NCBI RefSeq assembly: GCF_032463525.1
Contig: NZ_CP135971.1
Location: 1,426,001 to 1,490,000, forward strand
Reading direction: 5' to 3'
Origin: Pseudomonas sp. DTU_2021_1001937_2_SI_NGA_ILE_001
GTDB taxonomy: Bacteria > Pseudomonadota > Gammaproteobacteria > Pseudomonadales > Pseudomonadaceae
Length of the DNA: 64,000 nt
The translations under genes were made by a program, and so were the position numbers. The notes under the pieces were generated by a model that searched no databases, had not been told where the DNA came from, and was given only the letters and a program-made list of their open reading frames with translations. This document shows positions 14,037-22,627 of this stretch, one piece after another (the first letter of the stretch is position 1; each line of letters begins with the position of its first letter).

Positions 14037-16753
14037 CCGACCTGAACCTGCCTGCACTGCAAACCACGGCTTCCACCTGCTGCTACTGCGGGGTCGGTTG
14101 CGGGGTACTGATCGAGCACGATGGCACTCGCATCCATGGTGTCAGCGGCGACCCCCAGCACCCGGCCAACTTCGGTCGTCTGTGCAGCAAGGGCTCCAGC
14201 CTGCACCTCACCGGTGACCTGAGCAGCCGCGCACTGCAGCCGGAACTGCGTCTGGGCAAGCAGCTGCCACGCACCGCCACCGACTGGGACACCGCACTGG
14301 AGCACGCCGCCGAGGTGTTCGCGCACAGCATCGCCGAACACGGCCCCGACAGCGTGGCGTTCTACATCTCCGGGCAGTTGCTGACCGAGGATTACTACGC
14401 GTTCAACAAGCTGGCCAGGGCGCTGATAGGGACCAACAACATCGACAGCAACTCGCGGCTGTGCATGTCTTCGGCGGTGGTCGGCTACAAGCGCAGCCTG
14501 GGCGCCGATGCGCCGCCCTGTAACTACGAAGACATCGAACTGGCCGATACCCTGCTGATCGTCGGCAGCAACATGGCCTACGCCCACCCGGTGCTGTTCC
14601 GCCGCCTGGAGGCCGCCAAGAGCCAGCGCCCGGACATGAAAATCATCGTCGTCGACCCACGCCGCACCGACACTTGCGAACTGGCCGACCTGCACCTGGC
14701 GATCCAGGGCGGCACCGACGTAGCGCTGTTCCACGGCCTCCTGCATCTGCTGATCGGCAACGGCTGGACCGATCGGCGCTACATCGACGAGCACACCGAG
14801 GGCTTCGCCGAACTCCAGGAGCTGGTCAGCGACTACACCCCCGAGTACGTGGCGCAGCTATGCGACATCAGCCTCGATGACCTGCACAGCTGCGCACGGC
14901 TGATCGGCGAGGCGCCGGCGTTCCTGTCGTTGTGGTGCATGGGGCTGAACCAGTCCACCGCCGGTAGCGCCAAAAACAGCGCGCTGATCAACCTGCACCT
15001 GGCCACCGGGCAGATCGGCCGCCCTGGCGCCGGTCCGTTCTCACTCACCGGCCAGCCGAATGCCATGGGCGGCCGCGAAACCGGCAGCCTGTCCAACCTG
15101 CTCCCCGGCCATCGCGAGGCCGGCAACGCCGAGCACCGCCGGGAAGTGGCTGAGTACTGGCAGGTCGACGCGCTGCCGGCAACGCCCGGACTGTCCGCCA
15201 TCGAACTGTTCGAACAGATGCGCAACGGCAAGATCAAGGCGCTGTGGATCGCCTGCACCAACCCGGCACAATCGCTGCCCGACCAGACCGCAGTCGCTGA
15301 GGCGCTCAACACCTGTCCTTTCGTGGTCCTGCAGGAGGCCTTCAGAACCACCGAAACGGCCAAACATGCCGACCTGATGCTGCCAGCGGCCAGCTGGGGC
15401 GAGAAAGAAGGCACGGTGACCAACTCCGAACGCCGCCTGTCCAACGTGCGCAAGGCGGTGCCCGCCCCTGGACAGGCCCGGCCAGACTGGGCCATTACCG
15501 TGGATTTCGCCCGGCGCCTGCAGGCACGCCTGCGCCCCGGCAGTGCGCCGCTGTTCGAGTTCACTGACCCGCAAGGGCTGTTCGACGAATACAAGGGCCT
15601 GACTCAAGGTCGCGACCTGGACCTGTCGGGCCTGGACCGTGCGCTGATCGACCGCCTCGGCCCGCAGCAGTGGCCGTTCCCGCAAGGTGCCGGCAGCGGT
15701 ACACCACGCTTGTACACCGATGGCCGGTTCCCCACCGACTCGGGGCGCGCCCGCTTCATCAGCGAAGCCTATCGCGCGCCGAAGGAAACTCGCGACGCGC
15801 GCTTTGCGCTGACCTTGAACACCGGGCGGCTGCGTGACCACTGGCATGGCATGAGCCGTACCGGCACTGCCGCTCGGCTGTTCGGGCATGTCAGCGAAGC
15901 ACGGCTGAGTCTCAGCCCCGCCGACATGCAGCATCAGCGCTTGGAAGACGGTGAACTGGTGCAGGTGCACAGCCGGCGTGGCAGCCTGGTGGTGCCCGTC
16001 GTCAGCGACGATTCGCTGCGTCCCGGACACGCTTACCTGCCCATGCATTGGGGCGACCGCTTCCTCAAGGGCGGCGTCAACTGCCTGACCCTGTCGGCCT
16101 TCGATCCGCTGTCACGGCAACCGGAGCTCAAGCACGCCGGCGTGCGCGTCGAGAAGGCCCACCTGCCCTGGCATTTTTTTGCGCTGATCGAAGGTGACGT
16201 GCAGCAGCACCTGGAGGCCCTGCGCCCGCTGTGCGAAGCCTTCGACTACCTGAGCCTGGGCCTGACCGGCCGCGAGCGACCGGCGCTGGTGATCCGTGCT
16301 GCCCACGCCAACGCCGCAGCGGCCGAGCTGCTGGCGCAGATCGACCGCCTGCTGGGGCTGGACCAGGGTCCGGTGATGGCCTACGACGACCCGGCCCACG
16401 GCGTCGGCAAGCGGGTGCGCATCGAGGCGCAGCGCATCACCGCCCTGCGTCTGGCCGGTGAAACCCTGGCCCAGGACTGGCTGCAAGGCCTTTGGCTGGA
16501 AGGCCGGGTCGATGACTCGCTGCGCCGCTGGCTACTGGCCCCGCTGTCGCGTGAGCCGGGGCGAACCGCCAGCCAGGCCCGCGACAGGATCCTGTGCAAC
16601 TGCAAGAACGTCAGCCAGAGCGCCATCGAAGCTGCCATCGGTCGTGGCCTGGACCTGGCAGAGCTGAAGAACCAGCTGGGCTGCGCAAGCCAATGTGGCT
16701 CCTGCGTTCCGGAAATCAAGCGCCTGATCAATCTGGTCGCCGTCCCTGAGTGA
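14033..16753 (+). CDS. Assimilatory nitrate reductase, molybdopterin catalytic subunit
   Basis: A 906-residue cytoplasmic molybdopterin oxidoreductase that reduces nitrate to nitrite. The N-terminal [4Fe-4S] site is C16-x2-C19-x3-C23 and C51. The molybdopterin domains follow (SRLCMSSAV, VDPRRTDT, GQPNAMGGRE). The C-terminal BFD-like [2Fe-2S] domain has C855-x-C857 and C888-x2-C891. This extra cluster is typical of assimilatory Nas enzymes that accept electrons from a separate reductase. No Tat signal is present, as expected for a cytoplasmic enzyme. The start is the ATG overlapping the previous stop by four bases. It is often called nasC in Pseudomonas and nasA in Klebsiella, so I leave the symbol empty. 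Confidence 0.95.
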   Translation: MTDLNLPALQTTASTCCYCGVGCGVLIEHDGTRIHGVSGDPQHPANFGRLCSKGSSLHLTGDLSSRALQPELRLGKQLPRTATDWDTALEHAAEVFAHSIAEHGPDSVAFYISGQLLTEDYYAFNKLARALIGTNNIDSNSRLCMSSAVVGYKRSLGADAPPCNYEDIELADTLLIVGSNMAYAHPVLFRRLEAAKSQRPDMKIIVVDPRRTDTCELADLHLAIQGGTDVALFHGLLHLLIGNGWTDRRYIDEHTEGFAELQELVSDYTPEYVAQLCDISLDDLHSCARLIGEAPAFLSLWCMGLNQSTAGSAKNSALINLHLATGQIGRPGAGPFSLTGQPNAMGGRETGSLSNLLPGHREAGNAEHRREVAEYWQVDALPATPGLSAIELFEQMRNGKIKALWIACTNPAQSLPDQTAVAEALNTCPFVVLQEAFRTTETAKHADLMLPAASWGEKEGTVTNSERRLSNVRKAVPAPGQARPDWAITVDFARRLQARLRPGSAPLFEFTDPQGLFDEYKGLTQGRDLDLSGLDRALIDRLGPQQWPFPQGAGSGTPRLYTDGRFPTDSGRARFISEAYRAPKETRDARFALTLNTGRLRDHWHGMSRTGTAARLFGHVSEARLSLSPADMQHQRLEDGELVQVHSRRGSLVVPVVSDDSLRPGHAYLPMHWGDRFLKGGVNCLTLSAFDPLSRQPELKHAGVRVEKAHLPWHFFALIEGDVQQHLEALRPLCEAFDYLSLGLTGRERPALVIRAAHANAAAAELLAQIDRLLGLDQGPVMAYDDPAHGVGKRVRIEAQRITALRLAGETLAQDWLQGLWLEGRVDDSLRRWLLAPLSREPGRTASQARDRILCNCKNVSQSAIEAAIGRGLDLAELKNQLGCASQCGSCVPEIKRLINLVAVPE

Positions 16754-16763
16754 GGAAATCGTC

Positions 16764-17510
16764 ATGCATGCAAAAGTCTGGCTGGTAGGTGCGGGTCCTG
16801 GCGACCCTGAGCTGTTGACCCTCAAGGCGGTGCGCGCCCTGAACAGCGCGCAGGTGGTGATGATCGACGATCTGGTCAACCCGGCCGTGCTGCAACATTG
16901 TCCCCAGGCGCGGGTGATCGGCGTCGGCAAGCGCGGCGGCTGCCGCTCCACGCCGCAAGCCTTCATCCATCGCCTGATGCTGCGCTACGTCCGGCAGGGC
17001 AAGTGCGTGGTCCGCCTCAAGGGTGGCGATCCGTGCATCTTCGGCCGTGGCGGCGAAGAAGCCGAGTGGTTACGGGGCCACGGTATCGAGGTGGAACTGG
17101 TCAACGGCATCACCGCCGGCCTGGCCGGCGCGACCCAGTGCGGTATTTCCCTGACCCTGCGTGGCATCAGCCGTGGCGTGACCCTGGTGACCGCACATAC
17201 CCAGGACGACACTGAGCTGAACTGGCCAGCCCTGGCCCAGGGCGGCACCACCCTGGTGGTGTACATGGGCGTGGCACGCCTCGAAGCCATACACAGTGGC
17301 CTGCTCGCCGGGGGCATGCCGCCCGGCATGCCGGTGGCAATGATCGAGAACGCCTCCCTGCCCAACCAGCGCGAATGCCGCAGCACCCTGCAGGCCATGC
17401 AGGCGGATGCACAGGCGTTCGCGCTGAAAAGCCCGGCAGTGCTGGTGATCGGAGAGGTGGTGGGTGCCGTCTCAGGCGCCACCCTGCTGCCATTGCTGGC
17501 TGTCGGCTGA
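16764..17510 (+). CDS. cobA: Uroporphyrinogen-III C-methyltransferase
   Basis: A 248-residue SAM-dependent methyltransferase that makes precorrin-2 from uroporphyrinogen III, the first step towards siroheme. The family motifs VWLVGAGPGDPELLTLKA, VRLKGGDPCIFGRGGEEA and VNGITAGLAGA are all present. It lacks the CysG dehydrogenase/ferrochelatase domain. It lies 10 bases after the nitrate reductase gene in the same operon. Siroheme is the cofactor of assimilatory nitrite and sulphite reductases, so its presence implies that a sirohaem nitrite reductase exists elsewhere in the genome. Confidence 0.95.
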   Translation: MHAKVWLVGAGPGDPELLTLKAVRALNSAQVVMIDDLVNPAVLQHCPQARVIGVGKRGGCRSTPQAFIHRLMLRYVRQGKCVVRLKGGDPCIFGRGGEEAEWLRGHGIEVELVNGITAGLAGATQCGISLTLRGISRGVTLVTAHTQDDTELNWPALAQGGTTLVVYMGVARLEAIHSGLLAGGMPPGMPVAMIENASLPNQRECRSTLQAMQADAQAFALKSPAVLVIGEVVGAVSGATLLPLLAVG

Positions 17511-17531
17511 CGCCGCGAAGACAGTTCACTT

Positions 17532-17562
17532 TGTGGGAGCGAGCTTGCTCGCGAATGGCAGG
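17532..17562. repeat. Single REP-like palindrome
   Basis: TGTGGGAGCGAGCTTGCTCGCGAA contains the self-complementary core GCGAGC-TT-GCTCGC and the GTGGGAGC lead typical of Pseudomonas REP units. It lies just after cobA. Confidence 0.65.
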
Positions 17563-17579
17563 CTATCTGGACCGGGTAC

Positions 17580-17948
17580 ACCCGCCGCAGCATGAGTGCC
17601 CTTTAGTCACCTTTCCGCCTTTACGGCGGGTTACTTTTGGTTCCGGCCAAAAGTAACCAAAAGCCATTGCTCCTGGCTTGGGTCTGCCCTGCGGGCAGAC
17701 TTCCCTCCTTCCGGCGCCATTCCAGGGGGCCGGCGCAATGGGCCGTCCCTGGCCCAGTGCACCTAAGCCGGCTTCCCTGCCGGCTTACCCCCTTCCATGA
17801 CACCTCCACTCGGCCTGCACCGAAGTCGCGTTTTGCGGCGTCTGTGAGGGCGATGCTTGAAAAGCAAAAGCGACGCCAGATCGGATTGCTTTGGTCTAAA
17901 AGATCAGTATTGCGTTTAAGCCCGCTTAAGTTTAAGCGGGCTCAAACG
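17580..17948. repeat. Repeat-rich intergenic segment between cobA and oprF
   Basis: This stretch has no credible gene. It contains a 12-bp perfect inverted repeat GGTTACTTTTGG / CCAAAAGTAACC (17629-17640 and 17647-17658), GC-rich palindromes (CTGCCCTGCGGGCAG; AAGCCGGC...GCCGGCTT), and a 16-bp hairpin with one mismatch (17914-17929 and 17932-17947, GTTTAAGCCCGCTTAA type). The look is that of an interspersed non-coding repeat next to the REP unit. Confidence 0.55.
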
Positions 17949-17984
17949 AAAAATGCCCCGGACCATGCGGTCTGGGGCATTTTT
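17949..17984. terminator. Bidirectional terminator downstream of oprF
   Basis: AAAAATGCCCCGGACC and GGTCTGGGGCATTTTT form a 16-bp stem with one mismatch and the loop ATGC. A-run and T-run flanks let it work on both strands; oprF on the minus strand is its main client. Confidence 0.85.
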
Positions 17985-18032
17985 CAGCGGTTCAGGCTGC
18001 CGGGGCAGCCTGCCCTGCAGAAGTCAGGCGAA

Positions 18033-19070
18033 TTACTTGGCCTGGGCTTCTACTTCGGCTTCTACGCGACGGTTGACGGCGCGGCCAGCTTCGGTGGCGT
18101 TGTCGGCAACTGGGCGGGACTCACCGTAACCAACGGACTGAACGCGGTTAGCGCCTACACCGTACTGGTTGACCAGAACTTGCTTGACGGCGTTAGCACG
18201 ACGCTCGGACAGCTTCTGGTTGTAAGCGTCAGTACCGACGGAGTCAGTGTGACCTTCAACAGTGGTGGTGGTCTGTGGGTACTGCTTCATGAAGTCAGCC
18301 AGGTTCTTGATGTCGCCGTAGCTGTCAGGCTTGACGACCGACTTGTCGAAGTCGAACTTGACGTCCAGCTCAACGCGAACGACTTCGGCAACAGCCGGGC
18401 AGCCATCAGCGTCAACGGTAACGTTGGCTGGGGTGTCTGGGCACTTGTCAACGTTGTCGCAAACGCCATCGTTGTCGCTGTCGGAGCAGACTTCAGCGAC
18501 TGGAGCGGGTGCAGGAGCAGCGGCTGGCTTGCTGCCGCCACCGAAGTTCACACCGATACCGACGCTAGGTGCCCACTCGGTGTCACCCTGGTCGATGTTG
18601 TACTGGGCTTCAACGCCGGCACGGGCGTAGAAGTTGTCGGTGAAGTACAGCTTGGCACCGCCGCCGATGTTGGCGAAGGTGGAGCCGTTACGACCACCAC
18701 GGCCAGTCTGGCCGATGCTCTGGTCAGAGAAACCAGCGGAAACGTACGGACGCAGCATGTCGCCTGGGTTGTTGAAGTGGTACAGAGCATCCAGGGCAGT
18801 GTTGGAGCCCTTGATGTTCTTGCCATCGTCGCCACGGACGTTGTGCACTTCGTCGTAGCCCAGACGCAGTTCGACGTCGTCGGTCAGGAAGTAACCGATC
18901 GAGCCACCGAACAGGTTGCCGTCGTTTTTGAAATCGCGAGCGCTATCGAAATATTCTTTTTTGGCGAAGCCTTCGATTTCGACTGCGCCTTGGCCTTGTG
19001 CCAGCGCGCCGAACGAAGTTGCGGCAACGATAGTACCAATGGCCAAGCCCAAGGTGTTTTTCAGTTTCAT
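18033..19070 (-). CDS. oprF: Major outer-membrane porin OprF
   Basis: A 345-residue OmpA-family porin. An N-terminal signal peptide (MKLKNTLGLAIG...ALAQ) leads to an eight-stranded beta-barrel of about 160 residues. A Pro/Ala linker and a four-cysteine loop (CSDSDNDGVCDNVDKCPDTP...GC) follow. The C-terminal OmpA peptidoglycan-binding domain has VEGHTDSVGTDAYNQKLSERRA. It is the dominant non-specific porin of Pseudomonas and links the outer membrane to peptidoglycan. Codon use is more biased than that of its neighbours, in keeping with very high expression. sigX lies upstream on the same strand; SigX is known to drive oprF. Confidence 0.98.
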   Translation of the reverse strand: MKLKNTLGLAIGTIVAATSFGALAQGQGAVEIEGFAKKEYFDSARDFKNDGNLFGGSIGYFLTDDVELRLGYDEVHNVRGDDGKNIKGSNTALDALYHFNNPGDMLRPYVSAGFSDQSIGQTGRGGRNGSTFANIGGGAKLYFTDNFYARAGVEAQYNIDQGDTEWAPSVGIGVNFGGGSKPAAAPAPAPVAEVCSDSDNDGVCDNVDKCPDTPANVTVDADGCPAVAEVVRVELDVKFDFDKSVVKPDSYGDIKNLADFMKQYPQTTTTVEGHTDSVGTDAYNQKLSERRANAVKQVLVNQYGVGANRVQSVGYGESRPVADNATEAGRAVNRRVEAEVEAQAK

Positions 19071-19176
19071 CCGTTAAATCCCCATCTGGTGATTGTAAAG
19101 CAGCCCCACAAACCGGGGACAACTTGTTGGCAAGTCTATCAGAACCTGCCGGTTCGTTAGAGGGACACGCGCCGAT

Positions 19177-19767
19177 TTAAGTTTCGGCAATCCCAACAAA
19201 TTTTTCACGAAGCTTATCCAAAGCCCGCTTGTAGCGCATTTTCGTCGCGCTCAAGCCCATGTGCATGATGTCCGCGATTTCCTGGAACTCCAGTTCTGCG
19301 ACAAAACGCAGCACCAGAATCTCCCGATCGATCGGGTTCACATGCACAAGCCAGCGATCAAGCCCGCCCCGCTCTTCGGTCTTTGGCGTCTTGTCTTCCG
19401 ACGCCTCCTCGACGGGGTCCAGGCTCAACGCGTCCATCAAGCGACGCTTTCGCCGTTCCTTTCGGTACTGGGTGATGCATTCGTTATAGGTAATGCTGTA
19501 TAGCCAGGTCTTGAATTTCGATTTGCCCTCGAAATTTTTCAAGCCATACAACACCTTAAGCATCACCTCCTGACAGACATCGTCCGCGTCTCGATCGTTC
19601 CCGAGATATCGTGCGCAGACGTTGAAAAGTGTCCGCTGGTAACGGCGCATGAGTTCTTCATAGGCGCGCGTCACGTGAAACAGCTCGTCATGCGCGCGCG
19701 CGACCAGCTCCTCATCGGAGAGATCGCGGGGTTCGTAGCGCAGCGATAGCGGTAAGGGTTTGTTCAA
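19177..19767 (-). CDS. sigX: ECF sigma factor SigX
   Basis: A 196-residue extracytoplasmic-function sigma factor. Region 2 has MRRYQRTLFNVCARYLGNDRDADDVCQEVMLKVLY, and region 4 has REILVLRFVAELEFQEIADIMHMGLSATKMRYKRA. The start is a TTG at 19767 (MNKPLPLSLRYEPRDLSDEELVARAH). This gives the 196-residue length known for Pseudomonas SigX; a further upstream TTG at 19806 would add 13 unconserved residues. No anti-sigma gene is adjacent; cmpX upstream takes that place, as in other pseudomonads. It regulates oprF and membrane fatty-acid genes. Confidence 0.93.
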   Translation of the reverse strand: MNKPLPLSLRYEPRDLSDEELVARAHDELFHVTRAYEELMRRYQRTLFNVCARYLGNDRDADDVCQEVMLKVLYGLKNFEGKSKFKTWLYSITYNECITQYRKERRKRRLMDALSLDPVEEASEDKTPKTEERGGLDRWLVHVNPIDREILVLRFVAELEFQEIADIMHMGLSATKMRYKRALDKLREKFVGIAET

Positions 19768-19859
19768 AACGAGTCGTGCCGACAGTGTCAGGTCAATGGC
19801 CGCCAACGCCTGTGGCGAACAGACGGTTTCGGGGCGGCATAGCTTAACAAATTAGCCGC

Positions 19860-20684
19860 TTAACGGCTGCTTACTCGTTGTTCGAGAAGAATGCGGTTGG
19901 AGAACGACACCAGTTCACCATCGTCGGTGAGCAAGGTGGTCTTCACGGTACCGATTTCCTCGATCTGCCCTTCGATATCGCCGACCTGAACGAACTGGCC
20001 GACCTGATAGAGCTCCCGCACATAAATACCCGCCAGGATCTGCCCGGCAATTTCCCGGCTGCCCAGGCCCAAGGCCAGGGCGACCGCCAGACCGACTGTG
20101 ATCAGCACGATGACGATCACGTGGTTGAGCAGGTCGGTCTTCACTTCAAGCTGGCTGATGGCCACGGAAATACTGATGATGATGACCAGGCCCTGGGCGA
20201 TGCGGCCCAGGCCCGCAGCATAGTCGACGCCCACACCTTCTGCCGCGCCACGTACCAGGCCATTGGCCAGTTGCGCCAGCAGGACACCGACCAGCAGCAC
20301 CAGCGCGGCGCCGAATACCTTGGGCAGGTAAAGCGCGAGCATGTCCAGGGTCGAGGAGACACGCTGCAGCCCCAGGGACTCGGCAGCGGAAACCAGGAAA
20401 ATCAGCAATACGAACCAGTAGACGATCTTGCCGATCAGCGTGGAGATCGGCACCTTGACCCCGGCGCGACCGATCAACTTGGTCAGCCCGGTGCCGCCCA
20501 TCAGGCGATCCAGGCCCAGCTTGGCGAGCAGCCGCGAGAGCAGCGCATCGAGCAGCTTGGCAACCACGAAGCCCAACAGTACGACCACCAGCGCGCCGAA
20601 CAGGTTGGGGATGAAGTTAGCGATTTTGGTCCACAACGCGGTCATTGCGGTCACGAGGCTCTGGGTCCAGAGATCCAATTCCAT
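19860..20684 (-). CDS. cmpX: Mechanosensitive-channel-like membrane protein CmpX
   Basis: A 274-residue inner-membrane protein with an N-terminal conserved TM helix (IPNLFGALVVVLLGFVVAKLL), three or four more TM segments, and a C-terminal MscS-like soluble part (LGSREIAGQILAGIYVRELYQVGQFVQVGDIEGQIEEIG). CmpX homologues lie upstream of sigX and affect envelope tension and SigX activity. The ATG at 20684 begins MELDLWTQSLV; an in-frame TTG two codons earlier is an alternative. It starts two bases after the crfX stop, so the two are translationally coupled. Confidence 0.92.
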   Translation of the reverse strand: MELDLWTQSLVTAMTALWTKIANFIPNLFGALVVVLLGFVVAKLLDALLSRLLAKLGLDRLMGGTGLTKLIGRAGVKVPISTLIGKIVYWFVLLIFLVSAAESLGLQRVSSTLDMLALYLPKVFGAALVLLVGVLLAQLANGLVRGAAEGVGVDYAAGLGRIAQGLVIIISISVAISQLEVKTDLLNHVIVIVLITVGLAVALALGLGSREIAGQILAGIYVRELYQVGQFVQVGDIEGQIEEIGTVKTTLLTDDGELVSFSNRILLEQRVSSR

Positions 20685-20686
20685 GT

Positions 20687-20935
20687 TCAATCAGCCTTAT
20701 CGCCAGGGCGAGCAGTAGGTTTGGCGCGACGCGAAACCGGGGAAACGTGAGCGCTGCCGCTGTTCACGGCAATCATCATCGCCTGCGTCCAGCGGCCCAG
20801 CAGGCCGAACAGCACACCGGCACCGACCTGACGGTTAGCGGTCTTCAGGACACGGCCCAGGCAGGCATCGTCATCCCGTGCGCTGGACGAGGCCTTGAGC
20901 ATGTCACGCAGTGATTCTTCGAACGGGTCGTGCAT
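20687..20935 (-). CDS. crfX: CrfX, small conserved protein upstream of cmpX
   Basis: An 82-residue protein (MHDPFEESLRDMLKASSSARDD...) with a short hydrophobic stretch (VGAGVLFGLLGRW) and a basic C-terminus. It matches the small CrfX protein found between cmaX and cmpX in the SigX region of pseudomonads. Its function is not established. The start ATG at 20935 was chosen over an upstream in-frame ATG because MHDPFEES is the usual family start. The stop is two bases before the cmpX start. Confidence 0.8.
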   Translation of the reverse strand: MHDPFEESLRDMLKASSSARDDDACLGRVLKTANRQVGAGVLFGLLGRWTQAMMIAVNSGSAHVSPVSRRAKPTARPGDKAD

Positions 20936-21029
20936 CGGATACCTCTCGCAATTCACAGGGAGACGAGACCTCGCGCAAACGAGTCACAAGCCGGGCGTCG
21001 CGGAAAAATGAAATTTTCTACATGAATGC

Positions 21030-22025
21030 TCATAGCCAGCGCAAGCGCCGGTACAGCCACCACTGCCCCACGGCCAGCGCGACGATCAGGCCGCACGCCA
21101 CCAGGAAGCCGTCAGGATTGGCCGCCCCGGGAATCCCGCCGACGTTGATACCCAGCAGGCCAGTGAGAAAGCTCATGGGCAGGAAGATGCCGGTAATCAC
21201 CCCGAAACGGTACATGGTGCGGTTCATCCGTTCGCTCAGGCGCCGGTCTTCGGCATCGAGCAGCAGCCCCACCCGTTCGCGGGTCAACTCCAGCTCTTCG
21301 AGGTAGCGGGTCATGCTGTTGTTCAGCTCGTTCCAGTAGTCGGTGTCGTCGTCGACGAACCACGGCAGGCGGCTGCGCGACAGCTGGCCGAAAATGTCCC
21401 GCTGCGGCGCGAGAAAGCGCCGCAGGCTGGCAGCGCGACGGCGGATCTGCAGCAACCGGCCATGGTCGGGGTTGTAGCACTCGTCGGCGTCGTTGCGCTC
21501 TTCTTCTTCGTCGGTGGCTTCGCTGAGGTCAGTCACTAGGTCCTGGATCTTGTCGGTAAGAAACTGCGACAGCCACAGGATCAGCTCGGAAGCGGTGCGC
21601 GGGCCATGCCCGTCGAGCAGTTGCTGAACCAACTCGTCGGTGGCCCGCAAGGGCCGCAGGCGCAGGGAAATAACCCGCTGCGCGGCGGCGAAGATGCGCA
21701 CCGAGACCATGTCCTCGGGCTCGGCGCCAGGGTTGAGGTTGACGCCGCGCAGGAATAGCAGCAATTCATGGTCCGGCAACGACAGCAATCGTGGCCGGGT
21801 GTTTTCTTCCAGCAGCAGGTTGCAGCTGAACTCGGAAAGGCCGCTGTCATTGCGCAACCAGGCATGGGTCTGCGGGTGCCCGCGGTCCCAATGCAGCCAG
21901 AGGCTTTCCTGCGCTTGCAGTTGCAGCTCGGTCAGTTCATGGCGCGCCACGGGGCGCGCGCCACCCTTGCCATCCAGAACCAGGGCGTGAACCAGCCCCC
22001 ACTGCGCGTTGGCTTCATCGAACAT
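21030..22025 (-). CDS. cmaX: CorA/ZntB-type divalent cation transporter CmaX
   Basis: A 331-residue CorA-family membrane protein. It has a long soluble N-terminal domain rich in acidic residues, then two C-terminal TM helices (about 270-290 and 303-322) with the pore motif GIN (LLGINVGGIPG), followed by a positively charged end. The motif and the GGIPG loop are closer to ZntB than to classical CorA, suggesting Zn2+ or other divalent metal flux. It is the cmaX member of the sigX neighbourhood. The rraA stop-proximal end lies 13 bases upstream on the same strand. Confidence 0.92.
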   Translation of the reverse strand: MFDEANAQWGLVHALVLDGKGGARPVARHELTELQLQAQESLWLHWDRGHPQTHAWLRNDSGLSEFSCNLLLEENTRPRLLSLPDHELLLFLRGVNLNPGAEPEDMVSVRIFAAAQRVISLRLRPLRATDELVQQLLDGHGPRTASELILWLSQFLTDKIQDLVTDLSEATDEEEERNDADECYNPDHGRLLQIRRRAASLRRFLAPQRDIFGQLSRSRLPWFVDDDTDYWNELNNSMTRYLEELELTRERVGLLLDAEDRRLSERMNRTMYRFGVITGIFLPMSFLTGLLGINVGGIPGAANPDGFLVACGLIVALAVGQWWLYRRLRWL

Positions 22026-22038
22026 TCGTGCGTTTCAC

Positions 22039-22527
22039 TTACTCGGGCATGCTCAGGGCCGAGGCCGAAATGATGATGCCGTTGTTGTCGGCATACAGAT
22101 AATGACCGGGCTGGAAGGTGACACCGGCAAAGGTCACCGGCACATCGACATCGCCCACCCCGCGACGCACGGACCTCATCGGGTGGCTGGCCAGCGCCTG
22201 CACGCCAACGTCGGTCTGTGCGATGACATCCACGTCGCGAATGCAGCCGTAGATCACCAGCCCTTCCCAACCGCTCTTGGCCGCCTGCTCGGCAAGCATG
22301 TCACCCAGCAGCGCACAGCGCAGCGAGCCGCCGCCATCGACGACCATGACCTTGCCCTTGCCGTCCTGGGCGACCAGTTCCTTGACGCGGGAGTTGTCCT
22401 CGAAGCACTTGACGGTGACGATCTGCCCGCCAAAGGAGTCGCGCCCACCGAAATTGCTGAACATCGGCTCCAGGGCGGTGACCGCATCGGGGTAGGTATC
22501 GCACAAGTCAGGGGTGATGTAGTGCAT
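22039..22527 (-). CDS. rraA: RraA-family protein (ribonuclease E activity regulator-like / HMG aldolase fold)
   Basis: A 162-residue protein of the RraA/MenG-like family: [49 protein letters not shown] and [13 protein letters not shown]. coli RraA binds RNase E and lowers its activity. Many Pseudomonas members with the intact GxGGSxR...D site have HMG/CHA aldolase activity, so the true role is uncertain. The start ATG at 22527 follows GGAG at six bases. The alternative TTG at 22533 sits directly on the Shine-Dalgarno and is unlikely. Confidence 0.93.
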   Translation of the reverse strand: MHYITPDLCDTYPDAVTALEPMFSNFGGRDSFGGQIVTVKCFEDNSRVKELVAQDGKGKVMVVDGGGSLRCALLGDMLAEQAAKSGWEGLVIYGCIRDVDVIAQTDVGVQALASHPMRSVRRGVGDVDVPVTFAGVTFQPGHYLYADNNGIIISASALSMPE

Positions 22528-22627
22528 GGGCAACTCCTGTCGTTAGCACATTCGGTCATGGGCAGGGCTCAGCGAGCCCAGCCATGACCGTAACCAGCCG
22601 CCGCCCTTTAAGCAAGGCCCAGACGCT

